Shown here in pieces: positions 5,475 through 12,553 of a stretch of 50,002 nucleotides of DNA. Each line of letters starts with the position of its first letter. Within the stretch, counting starts at the first letter, position 1. Origin of the DNA: a virus; the IMG/VR virus record IMGVR_UViG_3300020583_000019, positions 1 through 50,002 of that record; one strand, written 5' to 3'. The position numbers and the translations under genes were made by a program. Below the pieces are notes generated by a model. It did not search any database. It was not told the DNA's origin and worked only from the letters and a program-made list of their open reading frames with translations.

Positions 5475-5671
5475 GCCCGACTAACCTCGTCAGCAAACAA
5501 AACACCGTCCTTGTAGGTGCTCACCTCACAAGTCCACGGCACATTTCCAAATGGGGGAAACACTTTCGTTATCACGCCAACGCCCCGCAACTCCCGCTTA
5601 TGACCCATGCGGTTTACCAGTCGCCAACGCACTTTATCGCCCTTCTTTAACTGCTTCTTCGTTGTGCTCAT
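5471..5671 (-). CDS. Small KOW/SH3-like protein
   Basis: A 66-aa protein. KKGDKVRWRLVN and RGVGVITKVFP, followed by WTCEVSTYKDGVLF, look like a small SH3-like beta barrel of the kind used for RNA or protein contacts. ATG 5671 overlaps the upstream stop (ATGA). The fold is judged by eye only. Confidence 0.6.
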   Translation of the reverse strand: MSTTKKQLKKGDKVRWRLVNRMGHKRELRGVGVITKVFPPFGNVPWTCEVSTYKDGVLFADEVSRA

Positions 5672-5925
5672 GCCGCTACCCCGTTTCCGTTTTGAATCAA
5701 TGGTAATTGTGGAGAGTGCTCGAATAGAGCTAAGGCGATTTCCACCCTGTCCATTGGCCAACCAGCGTGACGCGGATTCACTACCGCCAGCACGTCCTCG
5801 ATCTTCACGTAGCTGAACAGTGGACGTTCTAAGTCCGCGTTCTCGCCTATCCCGTTGCGCGGGATTGCGGAACACGCTTGGGTGATCTTGAAAATCTTCT
5901 GGCTGAGTGTCAGCCTTTCGGGCAT
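5668..5925 (-). CDS. Small protein with weak likeness to ERF N-terminus
   Basis: An 85-aa protein, GGAGG before ATG 5925. The stretch LSQKIFKITQACSAIPRNG ... FSYVKIEDVLAVVNP resembles the opening of ERF-type single-strand annealing proteins, but the remaining domain is absent. It may be a recombinase remnant, a minimal homologue or an unrelated helical protein. Its start lies 16 nt inside the previous gene. Confidence 0.55.
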   Translation of the reverse strand: MPERLTLSQKIFKITQACSAIPRNGIGENADLERPLFSYVKIEDVLAVVNPRHAGWPMDRVEIALALFEHSPQLPLIQNGNGVAA

Positions 5926-6308
5926 GTGCAAGCCTCCGTCTCCTGATTGCAGGTCAAGCAAAACCGTACACCGTTCTCCAAGCCCACCTCGAACGGTTGA
6001 GGTTTCTTCTGATAGTGCTGTTTCAGTCGCCAGGTGCGGATCATTCGAGAGTGAGACTCTGGACGCTTACTTCGGATGAAGCCGGCGAGTTCCCACTTCC
6101 GCGTAAGGAACAAGCGGCCTAGCGCGTTCCCAACTTTTAGTGGTCGCTGGTAATGTTTGAGGAACTCTGCGCGTACATCATCCGCGGTTACAAGTTCCCC
6201 GCCCATGCCCAACATTTCGGCTACCAGTTGGGCACGCATCATGTCGGGACCGTGCTTTTTGATGGCGCGGTCTAAACCTTCAAGTTTAAGTTGGGTGCCA
6301 GTAGTCAC
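5910..6308 (-). CDS. Hypothetical protein, wHTH-like with C-terminal Cys knuckle
   Basis: A 132-aa protein from GTG 6308, 2 nt after the previous stop and preceded by AGGAGAG. Residues about 20-95 are helical with a VTADDVRAEFLKHY ... ALGRLFLTRKW pattern that fits a winged helix. The C-terminus FCLTCNQETEACTCPKG may bind zinc. Likely DNA-binding; partner unknown. Confidence 0.65.
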   Translation of the reverse strand: MTTGTQLKLEGLDRAIKKHGPDMMRAQLVAEMLGMGGELVTADDVRAEFLKHYQRPLKVGNALGRLFLTRKWELAGFIRSKRPESHSRMIRTWRLKQHYQKKPQPFEVGLENGVRFCLTCNQETEACTCPKG

Positions 6309-6310
6309 GG

Positions 6311-6679
6311 TTACTCTCCTGCCAGAATGCTCTCGGGGCACTTCCACTCGTAAATGGGTTCGGTGTGCGCTGCAACGATCTGTTCCGGCTTGGCTGGCTC
6401 CGCAGGAATAACTTGCTCGGGGATTTCCTTCTCGCCCACCTTGACGCGCTCACACACGTTTTCGCGCATCGTAAAGAACTCCACCCAGACGCTGCCGAAC
6501 GTCTTGAGCAGAGAGAAGTAACTGTCCCGCGAAATTTTCTCGCAAGCCCCGATGTGCTTCGCCAGTTCTTTCAGGTCGCTCACGTACACACTGAATTGCT
6601 TTGCTGTGATCTCTTCCGCCACCTCTGGACGTTCATTGAGATACTGCCCCAATGCGATAAAGTCATTTCCGATTGACAT
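6311..6679 (-). CDS. Hypothetical helical protein
   Basis: A 122-aa protein with AAGGAG before the ATG. Residues 1-75 are helical (DFIALGQYLNERPEVAEEIT ... LKELAKHIGAC); a Pro/Glu-rich linker (PEQVIPAEPAKPEQ) leads to an acidic end. Family unknown. Sits in the leftward early operon. Confidence 0.65.
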   Translation of the reverse strand: MSIGNDFIALGQYLNERPEVAEEITAKQFSVYVSDLKELAKHIGACEKISRDSYFSLLKTFGSVWVEFFTMRENVCERVKVGEKEIPEQVIPAEPAKPEQIVAAHTEPIYEWKCPESILAGE

Positions 6680-6681
6680 TT

Positions 6682-6873
6682 TCAGTCTCCTTTCAACTTC
6701 CCGCCCGGCGCGTTATAACGGTCATGCAATTCGCGCCACGTTTCGGGAAAAGCTCGCTGCAACTTAAAAAGGTTATACGTGTCTGCCTGCCGCATCGCTG
6801 CCATGACTAATGCGTAGAATGGTTCATCCTTTTTGTTCAACTCCAAGCTCCGAACGTAGTCATACAGGCTCAT
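6682..6873 (-). CDS. Conserved small phage protein
   Basis: A 63-aa protein, MSLYDYVRSLELNKKDEPFY then ALVMAAMRQAD and WRELHDRYNAPGG. I recognise this pattern from small conserved phage proteins without a known role. Its ATG overlaps the previous stop (TGATG). Confidence 0.7.
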   Translation of the reverse strand: MSLYDYVRSLELNKKDEPFYALVMAAMRQADTYNLFKLQRAFPETWRELHDRYNAPGGKLKGD

Positions 6874-7175
6874 CAGTTCCTCGGTGCCGTAGCGTGCATC
6901 CGCGTTTGGCAGGCGTTCCAGTGGTCTACCGCCCGCGACAGGTGTGCCTCGGCCTGCTTCACCAGTTCGTAAGCTCGCTTCTCTTGCTCGACCGCTACCG
7001 CGTGCGCGATTGCTCGTTGCGTCTCGTTGTAGTGCTGCGCGAGAGCGACTTGCAGCGGGTCGTTGGTCAGCCGTGATCCTTCTTTGATGGGCTGGCGCGT
7101 CAAGTCGGCAATGCGTTCTGCTGGGTCCTGGCCGAAGATTAAAGCCTTTCCACTTTCCTCATCGTAGCGTTCCAT
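6873..7175 (-). CDS. Hypothetical protein, first gene of leftward early operon
   Basis: A 100-aa protein with GGAGGG before the ATG. Residues about 45-95 (ALAQHYNETQRAIAHAVAVE ... AEAHLSRAVDHW) are a long amphipathic helix pair, similar in look to small phage helper proteins. It is the first product from the promoter at 7197-7225. Function unknown. Confidence 0.65.
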   Translation of the reverse strand: MERYDEESGKALIFGQDPAERIADLTRQPIKEGSRLTNDPLQVALAQHYNETQRAIAHAVAVEQEKRAYELVKQAEAHLSRAVDHWNACQTRMHATAPRN

Positions 7176-7196
7176 CGGTTTGTCCCTCCACGCGCA

Positions 7197-7253
7197 ACAT
7201 TACGCGCACACCGTTTCCATGTCAAGTACCAAATATAAAAACAGTACTTGACT
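7197..7253. promoter_or_regulatory. Divergent promoter region with inverted-repeat operator
   Basis: A perfect 9-bp inverted repeat, GTCAAGTAC (7221-7229) and GTACTTGAC (7244-7252) with a 14-nt A/T-rich spacer, holds a -35-like TTGAC on each strand. Leftward: TTGACA (7225-7220), 17 nt, TAATGT (7202-7197). Rightward: TTGACT (7248-7253) with no good -10 box. It controls the 7175 and probably the 7283 operon. Confidence 0.6.
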
Positions 7254-7282
7254 TTCTCAAAACAACCTGAGAACCTCCATCT

Positions 7283-7420
7283 ATGAAAAGGCAGCGCCTC
7301 TGGCAGATAAGCAAATTGAAGGCTGGCCGCTGTATCAGGTGTGGCAAGCGGAATCGGACGAAAACGCAGATGTGCCGCCCATGCCGTGACCGCCACAACG
7401 AACTAAGAAGGACCGCATGA
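7283..7420 (+). CDS. Zn-finger microprotein
   Basis: A 45-aa basic protein with CIRCGKRNRTKTQMCRPCRD, a CxxC-x10-CxxC ribbon followed by RHNELRR, the form seen in HNH-associated zinc ribbons. First gene of the second rightward operon. The ribosome site is weak. Its stop overlaps the next ATG (ATGA). Confidence 0.6.
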   Translation: MKRQRLWQISKLKAGRCIRCGKRNRTKTQMCRPCRDRHNELRRTA

Positions 7421-7719
7421 GCAAGAAATCCCCAACCCAACTCTCCCTCGACTACCTCAACAAATGCGGATACACGTGCGCCATAGTTGAACGTTGGAAC
7501 TCCTTCGCCGGCATCCGCCAGGATGTATTCGGATTCGCTGACATTCTCGCCTACGGGCGGCACGGGATCGCGCTAATCCAGACGACGACTCAGAACAACT
7601 ATGAAGCACGCAAAAAGAAGGTACTCGCAAGTCCGCACTTCGAGGGCTGGAAGAAGGCGGGCGGGGTAGTACTGCTCCACGGTTGGGGTAAGGACGGTCT
7701 ACGAGGGGAGCAATTATGA
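7417..7719 (+). CDS. PD-(D/E)XK-like nuclease-fold protein, degenerate site
   Basis: A 100-aa protein: helix YLNKCGYTCAIVERW, then RQDVFGFADILAYGRHGIAL followed by IQTTTQNN, and a C-terminal helix. This matches the small VRR-NUC/Hjc-like fold in which D and the (E/Q)xK strand form the site. Here the FGFADI aspartate is kept, but the second strand reads IQTTT, so the usual Lys is missing. It may be inactive or use another residue. Start overlaps the previous stop. Confidence 0.65.
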   Translation: MSKKSPTQLSLDYLNKCGYTCAIVERWNSFAGIRQDVFGFADILAYGRHGIALIQTTTQNNYEARKKKVLASPHFEGWKKAGGVVLLHGWGKDGLRGEQL

Positions 7720-7778
7720 GCAAAAGTATTGACCAACTCATCGAAGAAACCCACCAGGAAGCCGCTACGGTGCGCTAA
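7716..7778 (+). CDS. 20-aa mini-ORF
   Basis: ATG 7716 overlaps the previous stop and has GGGGAG 5 nt upstream; it encodes MSKSIDQLIEETHQEAATVR, an amphipathic helix. The good start signals support translation, but so short a product is uncertain. 7779-7828 shows nothing more. Confidence 0.35.
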   Translation: MSKSIDQLIEETHQEAATVR

Positions 7779-7828
7779 CGTGTGGTCGCGGCCAGCGATT
7801 TATAAAGCTGCCCACGCCACGGTTGCCG

Positions 7829-7945
7829 ATGGGCGATAGCCATGATGCTGCCCACGCCGAGTTGTGTGACAAACTTTTGGAGCGGGGGAGAAAGCGGAAG
7901 AGTTTTTGGGGGCGGGGCGGGAGCGAGGTGAGCGATGGCAAGTGA
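7829..7945 (+). CDS. Possible small basic protein
   Basis: A 38-aa ORF (MGDSHDAAHAELCDKLLERG, then basic RKRKSFWGRGG) overlapping the next start by 11 nt. Composition is protein-like, but there is no clear ribosome site. Low confidence. Confidence 0.3.
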   Translation: MGDSHDAAHAELCDKLLERGRKRKSFWGRGGSEVSDGK

Positions 7946-8096
7946 GCTTGAGCGCGACAAATGGCCGAATCAACGCCCACCTCCACATATTACGGACCAC
8001 TTGATTGAGCGAATCAAAAGATGCGGATGTATCCAGTGCTATCGATGGCTGGCTGAACTAAAAGTGCGGTGGGAAAAGGTCGTGCCCCGTGGCTGA
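7935..8096 (+). CDS. Cys-knuckle microprotein
   Basis: A 53-aa protein with GAGGTGAG before the ATG. KRCGCIQCYRW holds a CxCxxC knuckle; the rest is helical. Function unknown. Confidence 0.5.
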   Translation: MASELERDKWPNQRPPPHITDHLIERIKRCGCIQCYRWLAELKVRWEKVVPRG

Positions 8097-8247
8097 CAAA
8101 CCGAACAAGCAAATATTAGAAGACTTCACCCCCAAGTGCCCGATCTGCCTCAAGGATGATGAGCTATTTCTGCGGGGCAAGGGCATGAAGAAAGGCAAAC
8201 TGCTGGAATGTTTGCGCTGCAAGAAGACTTTCGAGGTGCATGCATGA
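8089..8247 (+). CDS. Zn-ribbon microprotein
   Basis: A 52-aa protein from GTG 8089. KCPICLKDDELFLRGKGMKK then LECLRCKKTFEV is a clear two-knuckle ribbon. The first 15 nt (GTGGCTGACAAACCG) nearly repeat the start of the next gene (ATGGCTGACAAACCG), so the MADKP start segment has been copied. Confidence 0.6.
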   Translation: MADKPNKQILEDFTPKCPICLKDDELFLRGKGMKKGKLLECLRCKKTFEVHA

Positions 8248-8426
8248 TGGCTGACAAACCGGACGTGGACTTGGAGAGGGCGCTGGCTGACTGGGGCGAA
8301 TGCATAATCTGCGGCGTGTGTTCAGCGATTGGCCATGACTGGTGGTGCCCGCGCAATTCAAATAAGCCGGACTGCCTAAAGAATGGTAGGCATGACAGAC
8401 ATATTCCGAGGGAGGCCAGCAAATGA
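8244..8426 (+). CDS. Cys-rich small protein
   Basis: A 60-aa protein from ATG 8244 (or 8247), overlapping the previous stop. GECIICGVCSAIGHDWWCP is a Cys/His cluster like those in phage Zn-binding proteins. Starts MADKP like its neighbour. Ends in ATGA overlap with the next gene. Confidence 0.6.
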   Translation: MMADKPDVDLERALADWGECIICGVCSAIGHDWWCPRNSNKPDCLKNGRHDRHIPREASK

Positions 8427-8722
8427 GCACCGGCGAACGACCAGCGGATGGGTTGGAAGCGTTGCAGCGGGAGGCGAAAGCTAACTCGCAAATGGAAACC
8501 TACAACACCGTAGCCCGAGCAGTTCACTGGCTTTATGCTCAGGCGTTGGGCGAGCACATAGCAGTAGCGAAAGAGCGGGAAGAGAAAGTGGCCAGCCTTC
8601 TTGAATGGGCGAAGGCAGCACTGAAAGCAGAGTTCAGCGATCTGGATGCAGCCGACCTAGCGCCAGGAACCTATTGGGCGAAACTTCAATCTGCAATCAG
8701 AGCGCTGGAGCGTGTGCCATGA
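8423..8722 (+). CDS. Hypothetical helical protein
   Basis: A 99-aa protein, nearly all helical, with GGGAGG before ATG 8423. Contains EREEKVASLLEWAKAALKAE. No family recognised. Confidence 0.65.
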   Translation: MSTGERPADGLEALQREAKANSQMETYNTVARAVHWLYAQALGEHIAVAKEREEKVASLLEWAKAALKAEFSDLDAADLAPGTYWAKLQSAIRALERVP

Positions 8723-8750
8723 CCCAGCGCGGGAGAGGAAGGAGAGTAGA

Positions 8751-8924
8751 ATGAGCGAGCAAATAGCGGAGATGATTGACCGCTTGGAGAATCTGAACGG
8801 AGCGTTGCAGTTGCCGCTTCGCGCAGAGATGCACGTAGACCAGCTTAAAAAGGCGCTGCCCGAAGTAATCGCCAAGCTGAAAGAAGCCTACGTGTACGAA
8901 TTCAACGACAATCCGTGGGAGTGA
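8751..8924 (+). CDS. Small helical protein
   Basis: A 57-aa protein. GAAGGAGAG precedes ATG 8751, preferred to an upstream ATG that lies inside the previous gene. MSEQIAEMIDRLENLNGALQ and LKKALPEVIAKLKEAYVYEF are amphipathic helices. Function unknown. Confidence 0.65.
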   Translation: MSEQIAEMIDRLENLNGALQLPLRAEMHVDQLKKALPEVIAKLKEAYVYEFNDNPWE

Positions 8925-8929
8925 CGAAG

Positions 8930-9130
8930 ATGAAGAGCGACAGAGAGCAGGCAATAGACCGCTACGAATACATTCCCGGCGAAGAGGACGATTGGGATGA
9001 GGACGAAGAGGAAGACGAGTTTGAGTCGTTCGATTGCCACATGGATCGAGAAGGCTATTGCGGAAAAGCGGGAAGCGAAGAGTGTGAGTTTGAGTGTCCG
9101 TACAATCGGCTAAAGGGAATCAAGAATTGA
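8930..9130 (+). CDS. Acidic protein with Cys cluster
   Basis: A 66-aa protein with a run of Asp/Glu (EEDDWDEDEEEDEFESFD, residues 18-35) followed by CHMDREGYCGKAGSEECEFE and a further Cys, four to five cysteines that resemble a small zinc module. The acidic arm could mimic DNA or hold basic partners; this is inference. Confidence 0.6.
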   Translation: MKSDREQAIDRYEYIPGEEDDWDEDEEEDEFESFDCHMDREGYCGKAGSEECEFECPYNRLKGIKN

Positions 9131-9175
9131 AGCCCGTCGAGTTGCTGGCGAGGACGCGGAAAGGGTGAGTGACCG

Positions 9176-9730
9176 ATGAGCGAACTATGCGGGGCGTTTA
9201 TGGCATTGGTAAATGGTGGACCTGGCGCGATGTACTGCAACGCTGCGAAGGGGCATGAAGGCCCTCACAGCTTCACGTTTGATTCGTATATTAGCAATGC
9301 CGCCGCCCTCGCGGAGAAGCCAGCCGAGCGGCCAGCGCCACAAGCGGAAACTCCCGCTCAACTAGTCGAATGGCTTGGAGGTTCCAGCCGAGCGAACAGC
9401 GTTGAGCATGTGCATCAGCGTGATTTGGCCATCCGCCGAGAGGCCGAGCAGGTGGGGCAGCAGAAAATGCGCGATATGGGATTCGCTCACCCTGCCGACG
9501 TATCAGCGATGATTCTGGATACGGCGAAGCGGGCCGAGCGTGCGGCGTTCGAGAAGGCGGCCACAGCCGTTGGGCAAGTTCCATTTACATCTACGCCAAA
9601 CACGAACTCCCTTAGGCATCCGCTGGATGTGCGGAACGATGCGGTTGAGGCAATTTTGGCCCTAGCCCAGCCCGCCCAGCCGGTTTCAGGCGCGTCCGCC
9701 CAGCCGGAGAAGGGGGAGAACGCGAAATGA
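9176..9730 (+). CDS. Hypothetical protein with C...KGHEGPH module
   Basis: A 184-aa protein. N-terminus CNAAKGHEGPHSF shares the C...KGHxGxH pattern of the 2347-2658 product. Then a Pro/Ala-rich linker, a helical region (RREAEQVGQQKMRDMG ... AKRAERAAFEKAATAV) and a second Pro/Gln linker. Probably a metal-binding adaptor; partner unknown. The ribosome site (GGGTGAG) is moderate. Confidence 0.65.
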   Translation: MSELCGAFMALVNGGPGAMYCNAAKGHEGPHSFTFDSYISNAAALAEKPAERPAPQAETPAQLVEWLGGSSRANSVEHVHQRDLAIRREAEQVGQQKMRDMGFAHPADVSAMILDTAKRAERAAFEKAATAVGQVPFTSTPNTNSLRHPLDVRNDAVEAILALAQPAQPVSGASAQPEKGENAK

Positions 9731-9903
9731 ATTTATTGCTGATTTTCGGACTGGCTTTTGCCGCTATAACCTGGGCTTCGATTACCGCATTCCTATTGCT
9801 CAACGAATGGACGGAACGAGATTGGTTGCGCTGGTTTTGTACAGCAGCATGGTTTTCATTCGGAATTACAGCGACACTTTGGTGCTGTAATCGATGGTTG
9901 TAA
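9727..9903 (+). CDS. Two-TM microprotein
   Basis: A 58-aa protein with two hydrophobic segments (LLLIFGLAFAAITWASITAF and FCTAAWFSFGITATLWCC) joined by a charged NEWTERDWLRW turn. Start overlaps the previous stop. The form is holin-like, and an endolysin lies 3.2 kb downstream, but no function is shown. Confidence 0.6.
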   Translation: MNLLLIFGLAFAAITWASITAFLLLNEWTERDWLRWFCTAAWFSFGITATLWCCNRWL

Positions 9904-9932
9904 ATCGGGGCCGAGGGGAAGGAGCAAAGCAA

Positions 9933-10481
9933 GTGAGCGAACGAAAACTAAGCTTTATCGTGTTTGGATCGTGCATCCTAGTCGCGCTGGTTGTTCTTGG
10001 CGCTTATGAACGTACCGTGGGGCGCGCCGAGATGAAGCTCTGGCAGGAACAGTGGTACGCGGCGCATCCGGTAATTAGCCAGCAAGCGTTGGAGTTCCCA
10101 ACGCCTAGTGGGAAATGGATTCCATTTAGCATCACCTTTGATACGTTCGGCCCTGGTATGGAAGGTAGGGCGTGGATGACGAAGGATGGGAGCGTACTTT
10201 ACATCCAAGGGATACCGCCCACGCCCGCCCCGAAGCCGAGCAAGAGGAGCAAGCCGCGATTCGGTGCCCATCCAACCATAGACGGAGTTTCTTCTTTCAT
10301 TGTGCGGCCCGGTCAGATGTGTGCGTCCGTCTCACTTGATAAGAATCTTCACTACGAGGCGTCATGCGAACCGGACCCGGACGTGCACCCACTCACTAGT
10401 TTGGAGTGCTCCTCCATCAACACCTCGACAGGCGATTGCACGATTAAGTTGGATAAGTTGCTGCCAGCGGAGAAGCCGTGA
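9933..10481 (+). CDS. Membrane-anchored protein, extracytoplasmic domain
   Basis: A 182-aa protein from GTG 9933 (AAGGAG upstream). Residues 8-25 (FIVFGSCILVALVVLGAY) form one TM helix; the rest is probably periplasmic, with a Pro/Lys linker and a Cys pair near the end. An ATG at 9894 in frame has no ribosome site. Function unknown. Confidence 0.65.
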   Translation: MSERKLSFIVFGSCILVALVVLGAYERTVGRAEMKLWQEQWYAAHPVISQQALEFPTPSGKWIPFSITFDTFGPGMEGRAWMTKDGSVLYIQGIPPTPAPKPSKRSKPRFGAHPTIDGVSSFIVRPGQMCASVSLDKNLHYEASCEPDPDVHPLTSLECSSINTSTGDCTIKLDKLLPAEKP

Positions 10482-10582
10482 CCACAGCCCTCAAGGTAGC
10501 TGGGATTCTACTTTGGCGTCTCGCGGTTCTCTACCGGAGGTGGCTGCGGGAGTACTATCTAAACACAGGAGGCAGAGGATGA
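10478..10582 (+). CDS. 34-aa microprotein bridging two genes
   Basis: GTG 10478 overlaps the previous TGA, and its own TGA overlaps ATG 10579. The product has a short hydrophobic segment (ALKVAGILLWRLAVLY) and a basic tail. Its coding sequence also holds the GGAGG of the next gene. Coupling at both ends supports it. Confidence 0.5.
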   Translation: MTTALKVAGILLWRLAVLYRRWLREYYLNTGGRG

Positions 10583-10905
10583 ACGACGGAATAGACCCGG
10601 CATTCTTTAATCAGGTTGCACAAATCGCTCACTTTTCCGCGACCTACGCGCTGACGCTCACTGCTATGCTGTTCACGAAACTGCAGAGCAAGCACCGTTG
10701 GCTTGTGGTGTTCGGGCTGATTGTTGCCTACGCATGTTTTCACGAAGGATGGTACGACCCGCACTTTGAAAATGCTGCCACGCGTGGCAGCGACGTGGAG
10801 GACTGGTGCTTCCTCGTCGCTGGGTCAGTGGCCGCTGAGATAGCCGCCGAACTGAAATTCGGAGTAGCTTTGTACAAGTCTAAGGGAGTAAAGTTGGAAC
10901 GATAA
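10579..10905 (+). CDS. Membrane protein
   Basis: A 108-aa protein with GGAGG before the ATG. Hydrophobic segments at about 18-33 (FSATYALTLTAMLF), 40-53 (WLVVFGLIVAYACF) and 75-95 (CFLVAGSVAAEIAAELKFGV). Possibly holin-like or an envelope remodeller. Confidence 0.65.
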   Translation: MNDGIDPAFFNQVAQIAHFSATYALTLTAMLFTKLQSKHRWLVVFGLIVAYACFHEGWYDPHFENAATRGSDVEDWCFLVAGSVAAEIAAELKFGVALYKSKGVKLER

Positions 10906-10915
10906 AGGAGCCTCT

Positions 10916-11566
10916 ATGATGCAATCACGCAGGGCCTTCGGGAAGCAGCTATTTACGTTCTTCGCCATGCTCTCCGTACTTGGTCGCACGTTCACGCTGG
11001 CTGGCTGCACGGGAAGTATCTGGTCGCAAATCCTCACTTGGATTCCAGTGGGTGAAGCATCGCTAAATTCCATCCTCTCTGTGCTCACTGCGAACGGAGT
11101 TCTAGTCGCGCCCGGGCTGCAAGCCATCGTCTCGCTCATCGAAGCGGGATTCACGGCTCTCACTGCGGCAATCAAGGAATATCAGGCGACAACTCCACCG
11201 CCTGTTGGCGTGCTCGCCAAGATCGAAACAGCCTTCGCGGATATTGTGAATAACTTCAAGACGTTCCTCGCCTCACTGAACGTGAACGGCGGATTGCTCT
11301 CCATCATCGTCGGCATTGCTCAAGTAGTGCTCTCTACAATCGCGGCGTTCATGGGACAGTTGCCAGCGGCGTCGAGTCTCAGGCGCACGGTGCTCCTCGG
11401 CGATTCGTTCCGTGTCGGCGTCGGCATGGGCACCATCGTTCCGAAGTCGCGCACTCGCGGTCAGTTCAAGCGGGATGTCAACACGGTGCTGGGCGAAAGC
11501 GCGTCAGTCGGCGTTGTCTGTCCGCATTCGGCGTACCTGCCGCTGACGTTCTGGGAGAAGTTCTAA
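10916..11566 (+). CDS. Putative lipoprotein
   Basis: A 216-aa protein with AAAGGAG before the ATG. Basic N-terminus, hydrophobic stretch and a lipobox LAGC (Cys about 31) mark a Sec/Lsp lipoprotein. The mature part is Ala/Val/Ile-rich and helical (SLNSILSVLTANGVL ... LSIIVGIAQVVLSTIAAFMG), then a Gly/Arg-rich end. It precedes a papain-like gene. It could be an envelope protein that blocks superinfection; this is inference. Confidence 0.65.
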   Translation: MMQSRRAFGKQLFTFFAMLSVLGRTFTLAGCTGSIWSQILTWIPVGEASLNSILSVLTANGVLVAPGLQAIVSLIEAGFTALTAAIKEYQATTPPPVGVLAKIETAFADIVNNFKTFLASLNVNGGLLSIIVGIAQVVLSTIAAFMGQLPAASSLRRTVLLGDSFRVGVGMGTIVPKSRTRGQFKRDVNTVLGESASVGVVCPHSAYLPLTFWEKF

Positions 11567-11575
11567 GGAGGAATC

Positions 11576-12331
11576 GTGCCTCAACTTCTTAAACTTGGGA
11601 AAAAGCGCCCGAAGTTCCATCCCAAGACGATGTTCTTCCGCCACTACTTCGTGGCCGTTCCTCCCGCCCCTGCTGTCTGCTATTTCAACAAGCGCTTGGG
11701 GCAGAACGCATGGAATATGTACTTGAACGATTCGCTCGGTTGTTGCGCTATCGCAGATCCCGCGCATCACGTCCTACTTGAAACCTCCTACACAGGCAAG
11801 GTCGCCAACCCCACGGATGCGGAAGTGTTGACCGCTTACGAGGCGGTCGGGGGATATATTCCGGGGAATCCCGGCACGGACAACGGTTGCGCCATGACAG
11901 ACGTGTTCAACTACTGGTCCACCACGGGAATCGCGGGCAGCAAGATCGCCGGATGGGTGCAGATTGACCCTAAGAATGTGGCTCATGTTCAGCAAGCAAT
12001 TTACGCCTTCGGTGGCGTCCACATGGGCGTGCAGTTGCCAAATAGCGCGATGGACCAATTCAACGCAGGGCAGCCGTGGACCGTACTCGCCAATGACGGC
12101 GGAGTAGCTGGCGGTCACGCGGTATACGTTCCCGGCTATCTCGGAAGCGACTGGATTTGTCCCGTCACCTGGGGCCAGAATATCCAGGCATCGTGGGCAT
12201 GGATGCTCAAATACTGCGACGAAATGTACGCGACGATCAGCTTGGATTGGCTCTCGACTCAGGCAGGACTTTCGCCAAGTCATCTGAATCTCGCCGCGTT
12301 GCAAAACGACTTGCAAGCTCTCCAGCAATGA
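11576..12331 (+). CDS. Papain-like (C1-fold) cysteine peptidase homologue
   Basis: A 251-aa protein from GTG 11576 with AAGGAGG. The order of landmarks fits papain: NDSLGCCAIADPAHH (Cys about 56-57), AGGHAVYVPGY (His 181) and VTWGQNIQASW (Trp-Gly after the Asn position). The Asn of the triad is not obvious, so activity is uncertain. No signal peptide, so it is cytoplasmic unless released at lysis. The next gene overlaps by ATGA. In phages such folds may process proteins or modify host factors; substrate unknown. Confidence 0.65.
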   Translation: MPQLLKLGKKRPKFHPKTMFFRHYFVAVPPAPAVCYFNKRLGQNAWNMYLNDSLGCCAIADPAHHVLLETSYTGKVANPTDAEVLTAYEAVGGYIPGNPGTDNGCAMTDVFNYWSTTGIAGSKIAGWVQIDPKNVAHVQQAIYAFGGVHMGVQLPNSAMDQFNAGQPWTVLANDGGVAGGHAVYVPGYLGSDWICPVTWGQNIQASWAWMLKYCDEMYATISLDWLSTQAGLSPSHLNLAALQNDLQALQQ

Positions 12332-12483
12332 CCTGCGAGCGATGCCACAAGGAGTTCCAGTCGTTCAAGATTCAGTTCAACGGGCACGAGGTGGACAGCA
12401 CGGTTTGCGGCAAGTGCCTAGCGGCGGCGAAAGCGGAACTTGACAAGTACCCGAAGGCGCCGCAGAGCAAGAAGAAGCAGTGA
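12328..12483 (+). CDS. Zn-ribbon microprotein
   Basis: A 51-aa protein, MTCERCHKEFQSF and VCGKCLAAAKAEL making a two-knuckle ribbon, then a Lys-rich end. Start overlaps the peptidase stop, so the two may act together. Confidence 0.65.
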   Translation: MTCERCHKEFQSFKIQFNGHEVDSTVCGKCLAAAKAELDKYPKAPQSKKKQ

Positions 12484-12553
12484 ATGATACGGGACAGACG
12501 CCCATTGACATCTGCGGTATATTTGAGGCATGGACTTCGAGCAGGAGGGTGAC

